NCBI GenBank assembly: GCA_030248225.1
Contig: JASANE010021044.1
Coordinates: forward strand, 34,361 to 98,360
Direction: 5' to 3'
Source: Trileptium ribeirensis
Taxonomy: Eukaryota > Nematoda > Enoplea > Enoplida > Thoracostomopsidae
DNA length: 64,000 bases
The first letter of the stretch is position 1, and every line of letters begins with the position of its first letter. Positions 23,628 through 35,894 of the stretch are shown here, one piece after another. The notes below the pieces were generated by a model that was not told the origin of the DNA, made no database searches, and saw only the letters and a list, made by a program, of their open reading frames with translations. The position numbers and the translations under genes are program-made.

Positions 23628-24377
23628 GTTATAATTGGTGTAACCTATTTCGGTTCCCGGTAGTCCTTCGTCTATGCGCCTTTGTGTCCAACGGTTTGAA
23701 TAATACTCTCGCAGTACACGCCAAATTATCAATTTATTAAAACAGGGGAAGCAATTATGCCAAAATGTCATCTGTCGGCCGGACTCATGAAATAGGTACT
23801 GTCTCAAGGAACTAGCATGTTGTGCGCATCCGCAATAGTGCAGCAACAAGTCGTCGGCCTTTACTATCACATACGCGCTCCAACGCCGTTAGTATGTGCT
23901 ACCGCTATGAAGTAACTATAATATGAGAGCGTAAGCTCAAAAACGAATTAGAGATCATAAAGTGAAACAATTTATTCGTTGTTATGTCTTTCCCTAATTT
24001 ACAGAAGTTCTTCTATTAGACAAGTGTTGTCTAAATCAAGACACAAAATCAGCCGATCACAAAAGCTCATGACCTCGACTGACACAAAACAAAAGAAAAT
24101 TAACTTTCAACGATGAAGAAAACTAATATGCAAATTAGCTTCTATCATCAACAAGCAACAAAATTTAAACTAATAATAGTAATAATGCGTTATGCATTAT
24201 ATTTTAAATTATGCAAGCCCGCTACGACGGCAGACGGTCTCCACTATCGTCATAAAAGGAACACGAAACCGACAAAATTTTGTAAAAAAAACTTGAATTT
24301 CTTAAATTTGCTGTTTTGGGAAATGATTTTGGGTTTTTTTGGGTGGTTACAGAGGTTTGGGCCCGAAAAACCCTTTT

Positions 24378-24494
24378 GTAGCCTCAAACTCCTGAATTCC
24401 AGAAAAGAGCAAGGCTATGCATACTGCCACTAAATTATCTATGGATAGCTATCACATTTGCAGATGCGACGCGATGTATATAATTATATTAAAT
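24378..24494. repeat. Duplicated segment, copy 1
   Basis: TAGCCTCAAACTCCTG, then GCATACTGCC, TGGATAGCTATCACATTTG and GATGCGACGCGATGTATA are repeated in the same order and orientation at 25,900-26,002. Both copies are diverged and non-coding. Confidence 0.65.
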
Positions 24495-25899
24495 GTTCTT
24501 TTATACTGTTTCCCTTTGATTGGGGGAGGCAGGGGTGGACTATAATTTTCTTATGGCGGCTATCGGATTATTAAATTGGGACGGTATTCGTCACTGGAAG
24601 ATGTGTGGTCCGTACGCGTGGCCACTATGCCGGCGGTGGGGATTATTGATTATTCCTTGGCGCGCGTTATTAGGTCAGCGTATTATTAATTCTTATGGCA
24701 CGGCTGCGTGACTATTCGCGTTGCTCTGTACGTGATTCCAATATAGAGCCAAACCAGCAGAAATTAGAAGTTTTACTCCAAGTTAGTAAATCGCACAACA
24801 ACTAGTAATACGGTTAGGGTCCGCGTCACGCCACTATTTAAAAGCACCTGTCTTATGACTTCCGAGTGTTTGACCACTTCCAGTATATTTAGTTTCGCCA
24901 CTCTAATATTCGGACTCCAATTATTCTCAACGCTCCGTGATTAAAAACTTGTGACTCCTTGACAACACTCGATCAATTTCTATGATTAAACCTTGTATCA
25001 AATTTTTTCTCTCAAACTCACCTTTGAGCGCACTATTATTCTGAGTAAGTTATTTAGCACTTGTAGTTAGGGTATGTATTGATTAAACCCTCTTGTGAGG
25101 TTTGTACGAGACCGCCGGACGTGTCGATCCGTACGTTTATTTGAATACCTTAACCTCTGCCTAAGAATTACACTGCTTAGTTTCCTTGGAGCTATGTTAT
25201 ATTGTTAACGTCCCCGCTGCAGGTCGGTTCAGCTAGGCGCGTGTTATATCCAATACGGTTATGGTTAGTTTACGTTCGTGCTAGCTCAGGTTTTATTTGG
25301 GAATGATAATATGAATAAGGTAAACTTCTAAAGCGATAAGTACCTATGAGTGACGTCTTTTCAACTCAACGTTGTTTTCAGATTCTATACCGAAATATGC
25401 CAAGGTCATCAACGTTAATTGTTTTCAAATTCAATACCGAAGTTTGCCAAGGTCCTTCACCAGTCCGCTAATTCCAGATGATTTTCCAATTACTCACTCA
25501 CAGATCCGCATCATCTCCATATCAAGCACCGAACCAGATAAAGCGTTAAATTTGACAAGCATATAATTAGTAATCCAATCATACAATTCAAAATTAAAGC
25601 ATATAATTAAAAAAACATCAATGCGTAGCTAGATAACGGTCAGTGATCAAGTAACTACTGTGCAAAGCAAAATTACACCAATAATTCGTGTAAAATGTTT
25701 TCGAAATTATTCTAGCTTTTTCGCTAGGTAACTCGGATAAGCTATAATACAAACCGCGACTGTGCGTAGGTGGCGTAAGCATCAAATTAGGTCACCTAAT
25801 TCTATGAAACCAATGTCTAGACTAATTGAAAAAGAAACACAGATGCTAACGCTAGTTAGCTACCACAAGCAATTGATACTAATTATGCAAATTAGCCTG

Positions 25900-26002
25900 G
25901 TAGCCTCAGCACCCCGGACTCCCGACAAAATGCATACTGACTCTGAATTATCTTTGGATAGCTATCACATTTAAGATGCGACGCGATGTAATTATATTAA
26001 GT
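25900..26002. repeat. Duplicated segment, copy 2
   Basis: This is the same series of blocks as 24,378-24,494: TAGCCTCAGCACCCC, GCATACTGACTC, TGGATAGCTATCACATTTA, GATGCGACGCGATGTAAT. The 1.4 kb between copies holds no supported gene. A GC-richer 63-codon open frame at 24,520-24,711 is unassigned. Confidence 0.65.
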
Positions 26003-27044
26003 TTTTCTGGTAGAGTGGGGTAGCGGTTTATATTAAATCTGAGTTAAACCCGTTACTAGTAGCCTTCCCTCAAAATGTGTTATGTGAAATTGTGTTTTGT
26101 TCAAGCTCGCTGAGACGCGGTGACCGAGGTTTATTATGCTGCATGTATTGTGACGCTAATTCTACTACCAGCTATGTTCATTCTGTAAACATCCTGCTAA
26201 ACTCTGAGCTGATTTGTTTAGACATTGCTTTTTATTTACCGTTTATTAACTGGAGAAAGTTGGTCTGTCCCGACCGTTTGATTTGGTTTTTGCAAAGCAT
26301 TTCAGATAATGGTTGGCAGCAACGCGTTAACTTTCCTACTCGCAAGAAAAATTGCTTGTACTTGGTTGTTACAAATAATTAGAATGACTTTAGTAGTGTA
26401 AAAAACTGATGACTCCGCTTACTAGTTCTGCAGATCATGATATTGTACATTTTAAACTCAGCTGACCCGCAAGGTACGTAAATCACCGAAAGTTTAGTGC
26501 AATTCTTTGCCATAAAGCCAAACAAAATGACTGGTTAAGAGCTAAGGAAACAGTCCATCGTTATGACTACAGCCACGTTGATGATAACAGTGTATCGATC
26601 AATGAAATGTGACAAATGTTTAAGAGATTGTTATTAGTGGCATTATTAATAGATAATCAGCCGTGTTTCTATTTAGTCAAAAGTCGTAATAAGTCCGTAT
26701 GAGCTGGTCACCAAACATTTAACGCCTTGAGGGCTAAGCATAATGAGTATCGAAAGTTCAAAAACAAAATTTGTGTGCTGCTTGGCAAATTACAAGGCAA
26801 AACTGCACGAATAAAATAAATTATGTACAGCTTCTGTTATAACTGTTGAGTTTACGTTGGCGTCTAATATCAAAAGGGACGTTAAATTAATCTTCGCATT
26901 GATAAATACAAACCGAAAACAGTCTAGTGGCGCTTGTGTATTAAATAAAGGGACACAGCAGCTTCACACAACTTCCTAATACCATGTCTATACGTCCCCG
27001 GCTATCACAACATCGAGGGTGTACCGAGATTTTTGCTTTTTCAG

Positions 27045-27220
27045 CAATTTACAACTTTCCCTGATCAGACCAAAAACGCTATGGAGTTTAGCAGGCGGCA
27101 GACGCGCTTCACGAAGTGTGTTGGAACCATGCCGGATTGGCTGCACACGTGTGTAGTTTGTGGCATGATTGCTGACTGCTGCGGTACCCCAGGGACGCTG
27201 ACATTGACAGCTGCTCACAG
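27045..27220 (+). CDS. Candidate coding exon, unknown Cys-rich protein
   Basis: The acceptor TTTTGCTTTTTCAG and donor CACAG followed by GTAGTA are both strong. The 176 bases between are open in only one phase (0 in, 2 out). Base composition is clearly GC-richer than the surroundings, as expected of coding DNA. The peptide contains RFTKCVG, WLHTCVVCG and DCCG, giving five cysteines in about 26 residues that could bind zinc or form disulfides. I cannot name the family. Phase would allow direct joining to the exon ending at 22,446, but nothing else links them. Confidence 0.4.
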
Positions 27221-29139
27221 GTAGTAATATCATGTCGTTATTCCATATCTCGATCTCACTCGGAAGTTGATTGAATCTGTAGCACGAGTTTAGTATGGGT
27301 GATACTTACCCATACTGTCGACTGGGCGTGTAGGATGTTGGCGCTAAAACCATTGAAAGTTTATATCAATCTTGGTCTCTTTGGGCACTAGAAGTTTTAC
27401 CAATGTGGACACCGCAGGGTTCCGATGATCTCCGAATGTTTAAATGTCGGACACGGTGTCTTATTCTGGAAATTATTGTTAGCTCCACTCCAATCTTATT
27501 ATTCCCGATACTGGTGCGAGTTAACTGAATAAATTTGATCGCAATTTGCGTTTATTATTTTTCACGAGAGTGTTAATTTCTACTTTCTGCACACCTGTCT
27601 CTCGTGCTCCTTCTCCATTGATTTAAATTAATACAGTAGACAAACAACACACGTCAAAGCTTCAGATCTGTTATCCTCAAGCCCTGGCGCGGGGCATTGG
27701 TCGAGTTAACAGGACAAAATAGAACATATAACCATTGCCAGAAACGAATATTAGACAACGAGAGTTAATTTTCTTGAGTTTATTTCAAATTATGTACAAG
27801 GATCAAACGGGTATGATGAGGTACATTCACACTATCAAATGGGACATGCGAGTAAGGCAACATCGATATATGATGAATAAACAAGTCAGATAATAATAAC
27901 CAAAGCACTTAAAAAGTGAAATCTATCAGGCATTGGGGTCATCATATCTTTCCGGAGGCGTCAAGTTCCTGGTATGAGAATCTGTATTGGACTCGGAAAA
28001 CGAGCTTAGTCGAGCTTGCGAACTTGGTGGTTATGCGATGCGACCTAATGTTTGGGTACGACGATCTAGATGTTTCACTAAATTGAGACAAAAGGGCTAA
28101 CATCCGCTCTGAATGCAGCGATATGAAGACGGACAAAGTGCATTCTTAATTTGAGACACAGACAATGCCAATCATTAATCAGCAACAAACAACAAATGTA
28201 CAGTGTGCATAAAAATAAAAATACTAAGTAATGTATGATACAACATAATGAGGATATCCCGAATTCCAACAGTCCTCTATTAGTAGCGTACTCGCCTAGG
28301 ATTTCTCTCAAGGCCTAAACCAGCAGACGGCGTACTCCCAAATTTCACACACCGCTGATGTCACGATGCTATTCCGTAAAACTCGACCAGTAATGTATGA
28401 GCAATTGTACCGCAGTGAACTTTGTTACCGAGAGGCTATGTCACTATAATACGTTGGACAGGGTTGAGATACTCCCGATTTAGAGTATTTGAGATTCCCA
28501 ACACGACACTTTGGTACGTGCGGACCAATGTCATGCAAAACTATAGTGTTTGACAAACATTATGCTAGCGTTGTGTGATATAATCTGTGCACCTCCGAAC
28601 AGGTTGAATGGCATACTCTGCGCCTGTAGCACGGGGAGAGCGATTATGAGATATAAAATCCAGCACAATAATATGCAAATATGAGGATAACGCGAAGGCC
28701 AGCGCAACTAAGATAGCACCATTCTTACCTCTTGATTTATATTGCGGAGAATCCTTTCCTTCACGAATTTTCATCTGTACTGCACTCGCGACAGATGTAT
28801 AGTATAGTTCTTGATTATAGTAGGAGTAATAGTTTAACAAGGATCAGCCAAGACTGGCTCTAAGCATGCCTTTAAGAGAGCCGAATTGATTTCAGTTCTT
28901 TTCCTAAAGTCTAAATTTAATATGTACGTAGTACTTAAAGAGTGGCTATAGGACAACACTAAAGTTAGGTCCCGTCGGTTTAATATTTTTCTTAAAATTT
29001 AACCCTTTGTTCGCTCTATCACTCCTTCATCAACTACAAGCGCACGCATGCACTTTCGCCTTTATTAGATATTAATACAATTTTTCGATGGTCTAAAAGC
29101 GCCTCTTCGACCCATATTTTGCTTGGATTTTACCATTGC
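27221..29139. other. Non-coding DNA
   Basis: I see no gene or repeat that I can support. Minus-strand open frames at 27,942-28,311 and 28,565-28,840 have no recognisable content. Confidence 0.4.
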
Positions 29140-31500
29140 TCTAAAACTAGTAACTCTAGTAACTCGAGATTGGAGAACGTAGTAAAGCATAGGTACACTT
29201 GCGGCTTTGGCATGCACAGGCAATCAGCTCTCGAAAGCATACGTCGATATGCTATATGTGGATATCACACAATACCGCACAATTAGAGCAAAACTAACGC
29301 CGGCAATAACTTTTCCATGCTCCAAAACCTCCAAGTGCAAGCTATCATTCTCCCAGGATGTAACCGTAAACTTGTAATTTTGCGTCACTGAATCATGGCG
29401 GCGCTATACTCCTGCACCCACGGAAACATGGAGCGTAGTGTAAAACCAACACCTGCAATGAGTTCCCCATGCCCGAAAACCCCCAAGTGAACTTTCAGCC
29501 GCCCAGGACGTCAAAACAAATTTTCGAATTTTGGGTCAAGGAATTATTGCGACACCATACCTCAAATCCCATTACTCTAGAGTCGGTGCCTTAATCGAAA
29601 TACAAAAAAGGGCGTCGGCATTTATCATTTAACTATAAAATAAAACAAACTAGTGAAACAAATCGAATATTAAGATATTATGCACCATTTACCTTAAGAT
29701 GTGTGTAGCTAGTGCCGGATTCTGCCTCAGAGCCAATTCCGACTCGTGAGAAAAAGACACAGCCACATTCGGCCCTTCATAGATAATACAAATGGCTGAG
29801 ATATGCTAGAATGTTTGTACGAACCGGGAGTGGCTATGTCTCAGGGTATGATAGCCGGAACAGACTACAGAAAAAATATTTATCACGTTCAGTTTAGCAG
29901 ATTGTATTACAGGGAAAATATTTGGCTCTAGGCCCAAAAAAGGCACGAATAGTAGTAATTAACGCAAAACGCATAAATGCAGGTAAAATAAATGCATAAA
30001 CATCGCTATTTTCAAAATTTTTGTTTAAACGCCTTTTACAAGCCAACCCAGTAGCTATGTAAAACACGCTCTTTTATGCATGAAAATTTCGCTAGTATAA
30101 CTGGATCATATTATAATTGGAATATGTGACCATAAATAGCACCAATTTCTATTTTTATGCGATTCTTCATTGTCGTCATATATTTCTTGTTTTTACAGCC
30201 GATTCTGGCCTTGTGACAATTCATTAGCCTCGCGTTATTATTAGCTAAATATATTTGTAGGGTCTGGCTCGGCCCAAAAAATGTCACACTGCCTAACCGC
30301 GGCTATCCAAGCATGGCGTTAGAGATCTGGCAGACTGTGACAAATCCGGCCCTTCTGAACACATCTTAAAATAAATGATGCATAAAAATAACCTTGCTTC
30401 CATAAAGGGTACTAAATGGCGTCAAAGAACCTCATTTTGACCTCTGACCCCGAACCATGGGGACGCCATACCGTGTACCCATGAAACGAAGGGTCGCAGA
30501 GTAAAACCAACACCTTCAATAAGATTATCATGCCCGAAAATCCCCCAGTGAAACTTTTCAGCCGCACAGGACGTCAGAACAAACTTTCGAATTTTGGGTC
30601 GATAAACCATGAGGGTGCCATACCTCAAACCTCATGAACGGGAGCCTTAACCGAAAAGCAAAGAATGGACATCGGCATTTATCATTTTACTATGAAATAA
30701 AACCAACCAAACAAAAAAATCGAAAGTTAAGATAAAAATAATCTTGCTCCCGTGAAGGGTACTAAAATGAGGAAAAACCTTTATTTTGCTCTCTGATCCC
30801 GAACCTTGTAAGCGCCATTTATTCATACCCATGGAAACATAGGCCACACAGCAAAACAAACGCAGACGATGAGTTTTCCATGCACAAAAGCCACCATGTG
30901 AAACTTATTAGCCACCTAGGACATGAAAACAAATTTTCGAATTTTGGGTCGGGGAAGCATATGTGCACCATACATCAAACCTCATAACTTTAGAAAAAGA
31001 GCCTTAATCGGAAAACAAAAAAGAGGCATCAGCATTTATCATTTTACTATGAAAAGAAACCAACCAGAGAAAGAAGTTCGAAAGTTACGATAAAAATAAT
31101 CTTGCTTCCGTAAAGGGTACTAAAATGGGGTAAAAACCTTATTTTGCTCTCTGACACCGAACCTTGTAGGCGCCATATCCCCGTACATATGGAAACAAGG
31201 GTCACACCGCAAAATAAACATGGACAATGAGTTTCAAATGCCCGAAAACCCACAAGTTAAACTTTTCAGCCACCTAGGATGTCAAAACAAATTTTCGAAT
31301 TTTGGGTCGGGGAACCATATGGGCGCCATACATCAAACCCCATAACTCTAGAAAAAGAGATTTAATCGGAAAACAAAAAAGAGGTATTGACATTTATCAT
31401 GTTACTATGAAATAAAACTATTCAGAGAAAAAGATTCGAAAGTTAAAATAAAAATAACACTGCTTCCGTGAAGGGTACTAAAATGGGGTAAAATCGGGCA
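29140..31500 (+). repeat. Degenerate tandem array, unit about 355 bp
   Basis: Equivalent points (CTTGCTTCC...AAGGGTACTAAA) recur at 30,393, 30,743, 31,101 and about 31,459, giving intervals of about 350-358 bp. Each unit also contains CCTAGGA(T/C)GTCAAAACAAAT, TTTCGAATTTTGGGTCGG, CGGAAAACAAAAAAGAGG and GCATTTATCATTTTACTATG. Earlier partial units occupy 29,140-29,680. The first of these matches the inner arm of the foldback element at 2,820-3,010. No protein is encoded. Open frames at 30,422-31,253 on the minus strand come from the repeat unit. Confidence 0.8.
29681..30382. mobile_element. 702-bp terminal-inverted-repeat element inserted in the array
   Basis: The left end TGCACCATTTACCTTAAGAT and the reverse complement of the right end, TGCATCATTTATTTTAAGAT, match at all but four of 20 positions. 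The match continues to a shared GCCGGATT about 32 bases in. The neighbouring array units read AAGATAAAAATAA without the insert, so the empty site is known; TA flanks both ends. There is no open frame long enough for a transposase. The outer nine bases resemble the ends of the foldback element at 2,019-5,250. Confidence 0.7.
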
Positions 31501-33146
31501 AAAAACCACAGATTTTGACCCCTAACGCCGGAACCAAACCCCAACTCAAAAAACGCTCGGAGAAGTAACGGAAAATCACTATGCCCGTTCAAATCATCGG
31601 TTAAGTCGTTCCCGAGTTATGGCCGATCACACACACATAGACGGAATTTAAAAGATTTCACCCATGCAACACACAATCTCAACTACGTTTCACTACGTTC
31701 TGATGATTCGTAACCTACCAAATTTGATGCTTCCATGCCCAAACTTAGCCGAAATAAAGACATACTCATCTTCCATCACCGATCGATATCCTGAAAATGG
31801 GGACGACGTTTTTTAGCTCGGCAAATCCCACTAGTGACACCGGTCGATGAGGGCCAAGTAATTTTAACAATTTTGGACCCTGCTCTAGGTTCGGCCACGG
31901 CCTAATCCAGGCCGGGGCAAGATGGCAAAAATTTCACTGGCTGTCAGGCCTGGATCGCTCCAAGGTTTTCTATCCTGTCCCTATGGCAAATATTGTCCAT
32001 TTATGTTTTGCCCACGTTTACTAAACACTCCAACCGTGGTAATTTAGATATTTCACATAAAACTCTCCTGTTTAGCAATGATCGTTAGACTTGGGGTTTC
32101 TATTACGGTACTGCGAAAATGAATCGGAAATTAGTATGAAACTATGCCGTGGTGCGTTCATTTACTTGGAAGCGATACTCGCACCCTGACAGTTCTTAGA
32201 GCTTGCAAGGTTTATGTGAGACGCATTCGCCACTCTCTTTTTCTGTTTTCAATGCTTGGGCTGGAGCTCTAAGTGCCCCAAAAAACAATGATTAGAGCAC
32301 ATAGTGTTGTAATTAAGTTCCGCTCTTAATCTTAATCACACGATCTAGTGGTTATTCGGACCCTAGTAATTTTAGGATTTATCGACCGAAATACTTTTGA
32401 GCTCGGTCGCTCAGTTCGAACTTCCGTATTCACAGCTACCGATCTGATGGCCGATGACACGGCGCTAGTTTATATTTTTTGATGCAGGTGTCTAACTTCT
32501 GCCTTATCTGAGTCATCCCTAAGCTTAGATTTTAAATCGTACCTGGCTCAAGACATTGCTACCGTACCCTCAGTGAACATGCAGCCATAGCATGAAATTT
32601 GAATCAAACGCAGTAAATTTTAGATTTTCCGTACTGATAACCTGAGAATAAAAACTCCTACTGTAATCTTAGCTGCGCACATTACGCCAATCGGAATGCA
32701 TACCGAACCGCGCATTTTCGTCGCTGAGACTAAATTTGAGATCTAGTAAGTTTCGGCCTAATTAGCACAAGAGTTTTCAGTAGCTGGACCTGACAGAAGT
32801 CACGCCGAATCGAATCTCATTTGTACCTAGTAATTTTCACATTGAAACTTTGGCATTGCGTCTAGGATCTACTCGATTCTTTTCGTATCGCTATTGGATC
32901 CATTTCGTACTTAATCAAGACTTCCCTACCTAGCACGTTGTTCTAATAATTTAACTAATCAGGCGTCCCACCACAGCATGCAGTGTGTAGCCTGTATAAA
33001 GTTAAAATTTAACTCATGAACAACGTGGCATTATACTTCCTGAGAAAGATTGCTATGATAATGAAGGCATCCTGTTAAATGTGTGCACCCGCTTCTGAGT
33101 TTTGTGTGGCTGGAAGAATTTAACAGCTATCTACATTTCCTGTTTC
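31501..33146. other. Non-coding DNA before the palindrome
   Basis: No supported gene. The sequence is moderately GC-richer than the rest of the window, with no open frame above 60 codons. I cannot tell whether it also has an inverted counterpart, because the window ends where the mirrored copy would begin. Confidence 0.45.
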
Positions 33147-33616
33147 CTATATGAGAGATACCACGCACCTCTACTTTACGGCTATGTCATGAAACTAATA
33201 ACTTGTGTAAAGTTAAGATTCCATTGTATTTTCTAATATTTGCGAGCAATTAACAAAACTAATTATCTATTACGATGGTCCAATTGTCGGGCTACCCAAA
33301 AAGCCCCAAGGGGCATCCCTTCGAATTAAGTGGCTCTAGATATAAGCTCCCAATTTTGTTCCAAAATGCTTGCTTTTGTGGGGGGCAAAGTTGTGTCATT
33401 GTCAAATCACCTAAAACATGAACGAGTTTTAAGTTTCAACAAATTCGAACGCACTTTCAAGGTATGTTAGTTTCTAATCTATGTAAAAAGTCCATGGAAG
33501 CATTTGATCTACACTTGGAACGAGTACAGGTCTACTGCAAAGTCTGGAGAAAATTAGTTTCTCGTGTTTGTTGTATGCGAGTCTACTGGTTCATCTTTTT
33601 CGCCTATCAACTCCTA
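33147..33616 (+). repeat. Outer part of the left palindrome arm
   Basis: Non-coding. It mirrors 63,539-64,000 with several small indels, and appears more diverged from its partner than the inner arm. Confidence 0.8.
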
Positions 33617-34360
33617 ACCAACCTATAAAACTTTTAAAGAGAATGACCTACGCTAAACAAATGGGGCCCAAAAAATCAGCCCCGAGTCTTATCCGATTTT
33701 CTTTCCCATCTTCGTCTTCCCATCCCTTTCCCTTCGTTTGTCAATGTTATTGCTCGTGTGAATATGTTTTCAACGTTGATTTCACTGCATGCAGCGATCC
33801 GGAACGCTCGTATTTTTGCTATTTCTCGAGCGTGTTCGAGGTATCAGAGAGAGGGAACTCCTCTGTCATCGTGCGAGCAAAGCAATAGAGAAAGAAAAGA
33901 TGAAATATGAATACGGACGTCAAACCTAATACATATATGAATCTCGGAAAGCTGAAAGTGTGGCAGACTTAACAGGTCATGAAGCGAAAATACACAAAAC
34001 TCGAAGAATCAGCGCTCGAGTCGCTTTGTAAAAATTTGAGGGTTTTGCTCTCGTCGTGTCTGATAACAACATTTTCTTAGAACCGGTTAATTTCCAAGGG
34101 TGGGGCCGTGCTAGATGTTGCATTTTATTCGCAATTTCAACCTAACCCTTTACCTACCGACGTTTTGGATCTTTAACATCCCAATCCAGTGTTTGAGACT
34201 TCCGAAGATGGTATAATCCCATTATTATTACTTACCACTTCATGATTCCATGATAAAAGAATGCTAATTATCTACGCAGGCCTAAAGGTACTACTGTGCA
34301 CGCCATTAAAGGTACTACGCCATTAAGCAGCAATAAATCTCAACTAGTGTTCGAACCTAA
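33617..34360 (+). repeat. Block A, outer copy, left arm
   Basis: About 744 bp starting ACCAACCTATAAAACTTTTA and ending TAGTGTTCGAACCTAA. It is repeated in the same orientation at 35,147-35,894, and both copies occur inverted in the right arm. It contains a C/T-rich stretch and GCATGCAGCGATCCGGAACG. A 106-codon open frame across it recurs in the second copy but has no recognised domain. The two same-strand copies around a minisatellite look LTR-like in layout but lack TG...CA ends. Confidence 0.8.
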
Positions 34361-35146
34361 GTGCCCCCTCCAGTTTCAAATTGGTGCCCTTCCAGTTTTA
34401 TATTGGTGTGCCCTGCATTGTGATATTAGTCACCCGTCCATTTTGATATTGGTGCCCTCTCCGGTTTGATATTGGTGCCCCTCCAGTTTCATATTGGTGC
34501 CCCCATTTTGATATTGGTGTTCCATCCAGTTTGATATTGGTGCCACCTCCCGTTTAATATTGGTGGCCCCCAAGATTGATATTGGTGCGCCCTTCAGTTT
34601 GATAGTGGTGCACCTTTCAAGTTTTTTATTGGTGTCCGTCTCCAGCTTGATATTGGTGCCTCTTCCGTTTGATATTGGTGCCCCCTCCAGTTTGATATTG
34701 GTGTCCCCCTCCAGTTTGATATTGGCGTCACTCTCCAGCTTGATATTGGTGCCCCCTCCAGTTTGATATTGGTGCCCCGTAAAGTTTGATATTTGTGCCC
34801 CCACCAGTTTGATATTGGTGCCTCTCCAGCTTGATATTGATGCCTCCTGCACTGCAGTTTGATATTGGTGCCCGTCTCTAGCTTGATATTGGTGCCCACG
34901 CCAGTCTGATATTGATGTCCCCCTCCAGTTTGATATTGGTGTCCCTCTTCAATTAGATATTGGTGCCCCCAGTTTAGTAGTGGTGTCCCTCTCCAGCTTG
35001 GTATTAATGCCCCCTTCAGTTTGAAATTGGTGCCCCCTCCAGTTTCATATTGGTGCCCGTTACAGTGCGATATTGGTGCCCTCATCCAATTTGATATTGG
35101 TATCCCTCTCCAGCGTGATATTGGTGCCCCCTCCAGGTTGATATTG
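34361..35146 (-). repeat. Minisatellite of about 23 bp, left arm
   Basis: More than 30 imperfect copies of a unit with core CCTCCAGTTTGATATTGGTG (minus strand CACCAATATCAAACTGG). Variants include CTCCAGCTTGATATTGGTGT. Long open frames on both strands (34,430-34,852, 34,594-35,151) are by-products of the repeat and read as NIKLEGAPIS-type peptide repeats. I do not call them genes. The array is shorter than its mirror at 61,861-62,813. Confidence 0.9.
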
Positions 35147-35894
35147 ACCAACCTATAAAACTTTTAAAGAGAATGACCTACGCTAAACTGGCAAATGGGG
35201 CCCAAAAAATCGGCCCCGAGTCTTATCCGATTTTCTTTCCCATCTTCGTCTTCCCATCCCTTTCCCTTCGTTTGTCAATGTTATTGCTCGTGTGAATATG
35301 TTTTCAACGTTGATTTCACTGCATGCAGCGATCCGGAACGCTCGTATTTTTGCTATTTCTCGAGCGTGTTCGAGGTATCAGAGAGAGGGAACTCCTCTGT
35401 CATCGTGCGAGCAAAGCAATAGAGAAAGAAAAGATGAAATATGAATACGGACGTCAAACCTAATACATATATGAATCTGGGAAAGCTGAAAGTGTGGCAG
35501 ACTTAACAGGTCATGAAGCGAAAATACACAAAACTCGAAGAATCAGCGCTCAAGTCGCTTTGTAAAAATTTGAGGGTTTTGCTCTCGTCGTGTCTGATAA
35601 CAACATTTTCTTAGAACCGGTTAATTTCCAAGGGTGGGGCCGTGCTAGATGTTGCATTTTATTCGCAATTTCAACCTAACCCTTTCCCTACCGACGTTTT
35701 GGATCTTTAACATCCCAATCCGGTGTTTGAGACTTCCGAAGATGGTATAATCCCATTATTATTACTTACCACTTCATGATTCCATGATAAAAGAATGCTA
35801 ATTATCTACGCAGGCCTAAAGGTACTACTGTGCACGCCATTAAAGGTACTACGCCATTAAGCAGCAATAAATCTCAACTAGTGTTCGAACCTAA
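35147..35894 (+). repeat. Block A, inner copy, left arm
   Basis: A near-identical direct copy of 33,617-34,360, differing by a few substitutions and a small insertion near its start (CTAAACTGGCAAATGGGG versus CTAAACAAATGGGG). Confidence 0.85.

Noticed and set aside
33568..33888. A 106-codon open frame in block A, repeated as 75 codons at 35,195-35,422.
   Set aside because: It is Ser/Phe/Cys-rich, arises from a pyrimidine-rich repeat, and is broken in both right-arm copies.
34430..35151. Long open frames (140 and 185 codons) encoding NIKLEGAPIS-like repeats, and the 234-codon frame at 61,856-62,560.
   Set aside because: They are translations of the 23-bp minisatellite, open on both strands, without start context or conserved ends. 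No repeat protein is implied.
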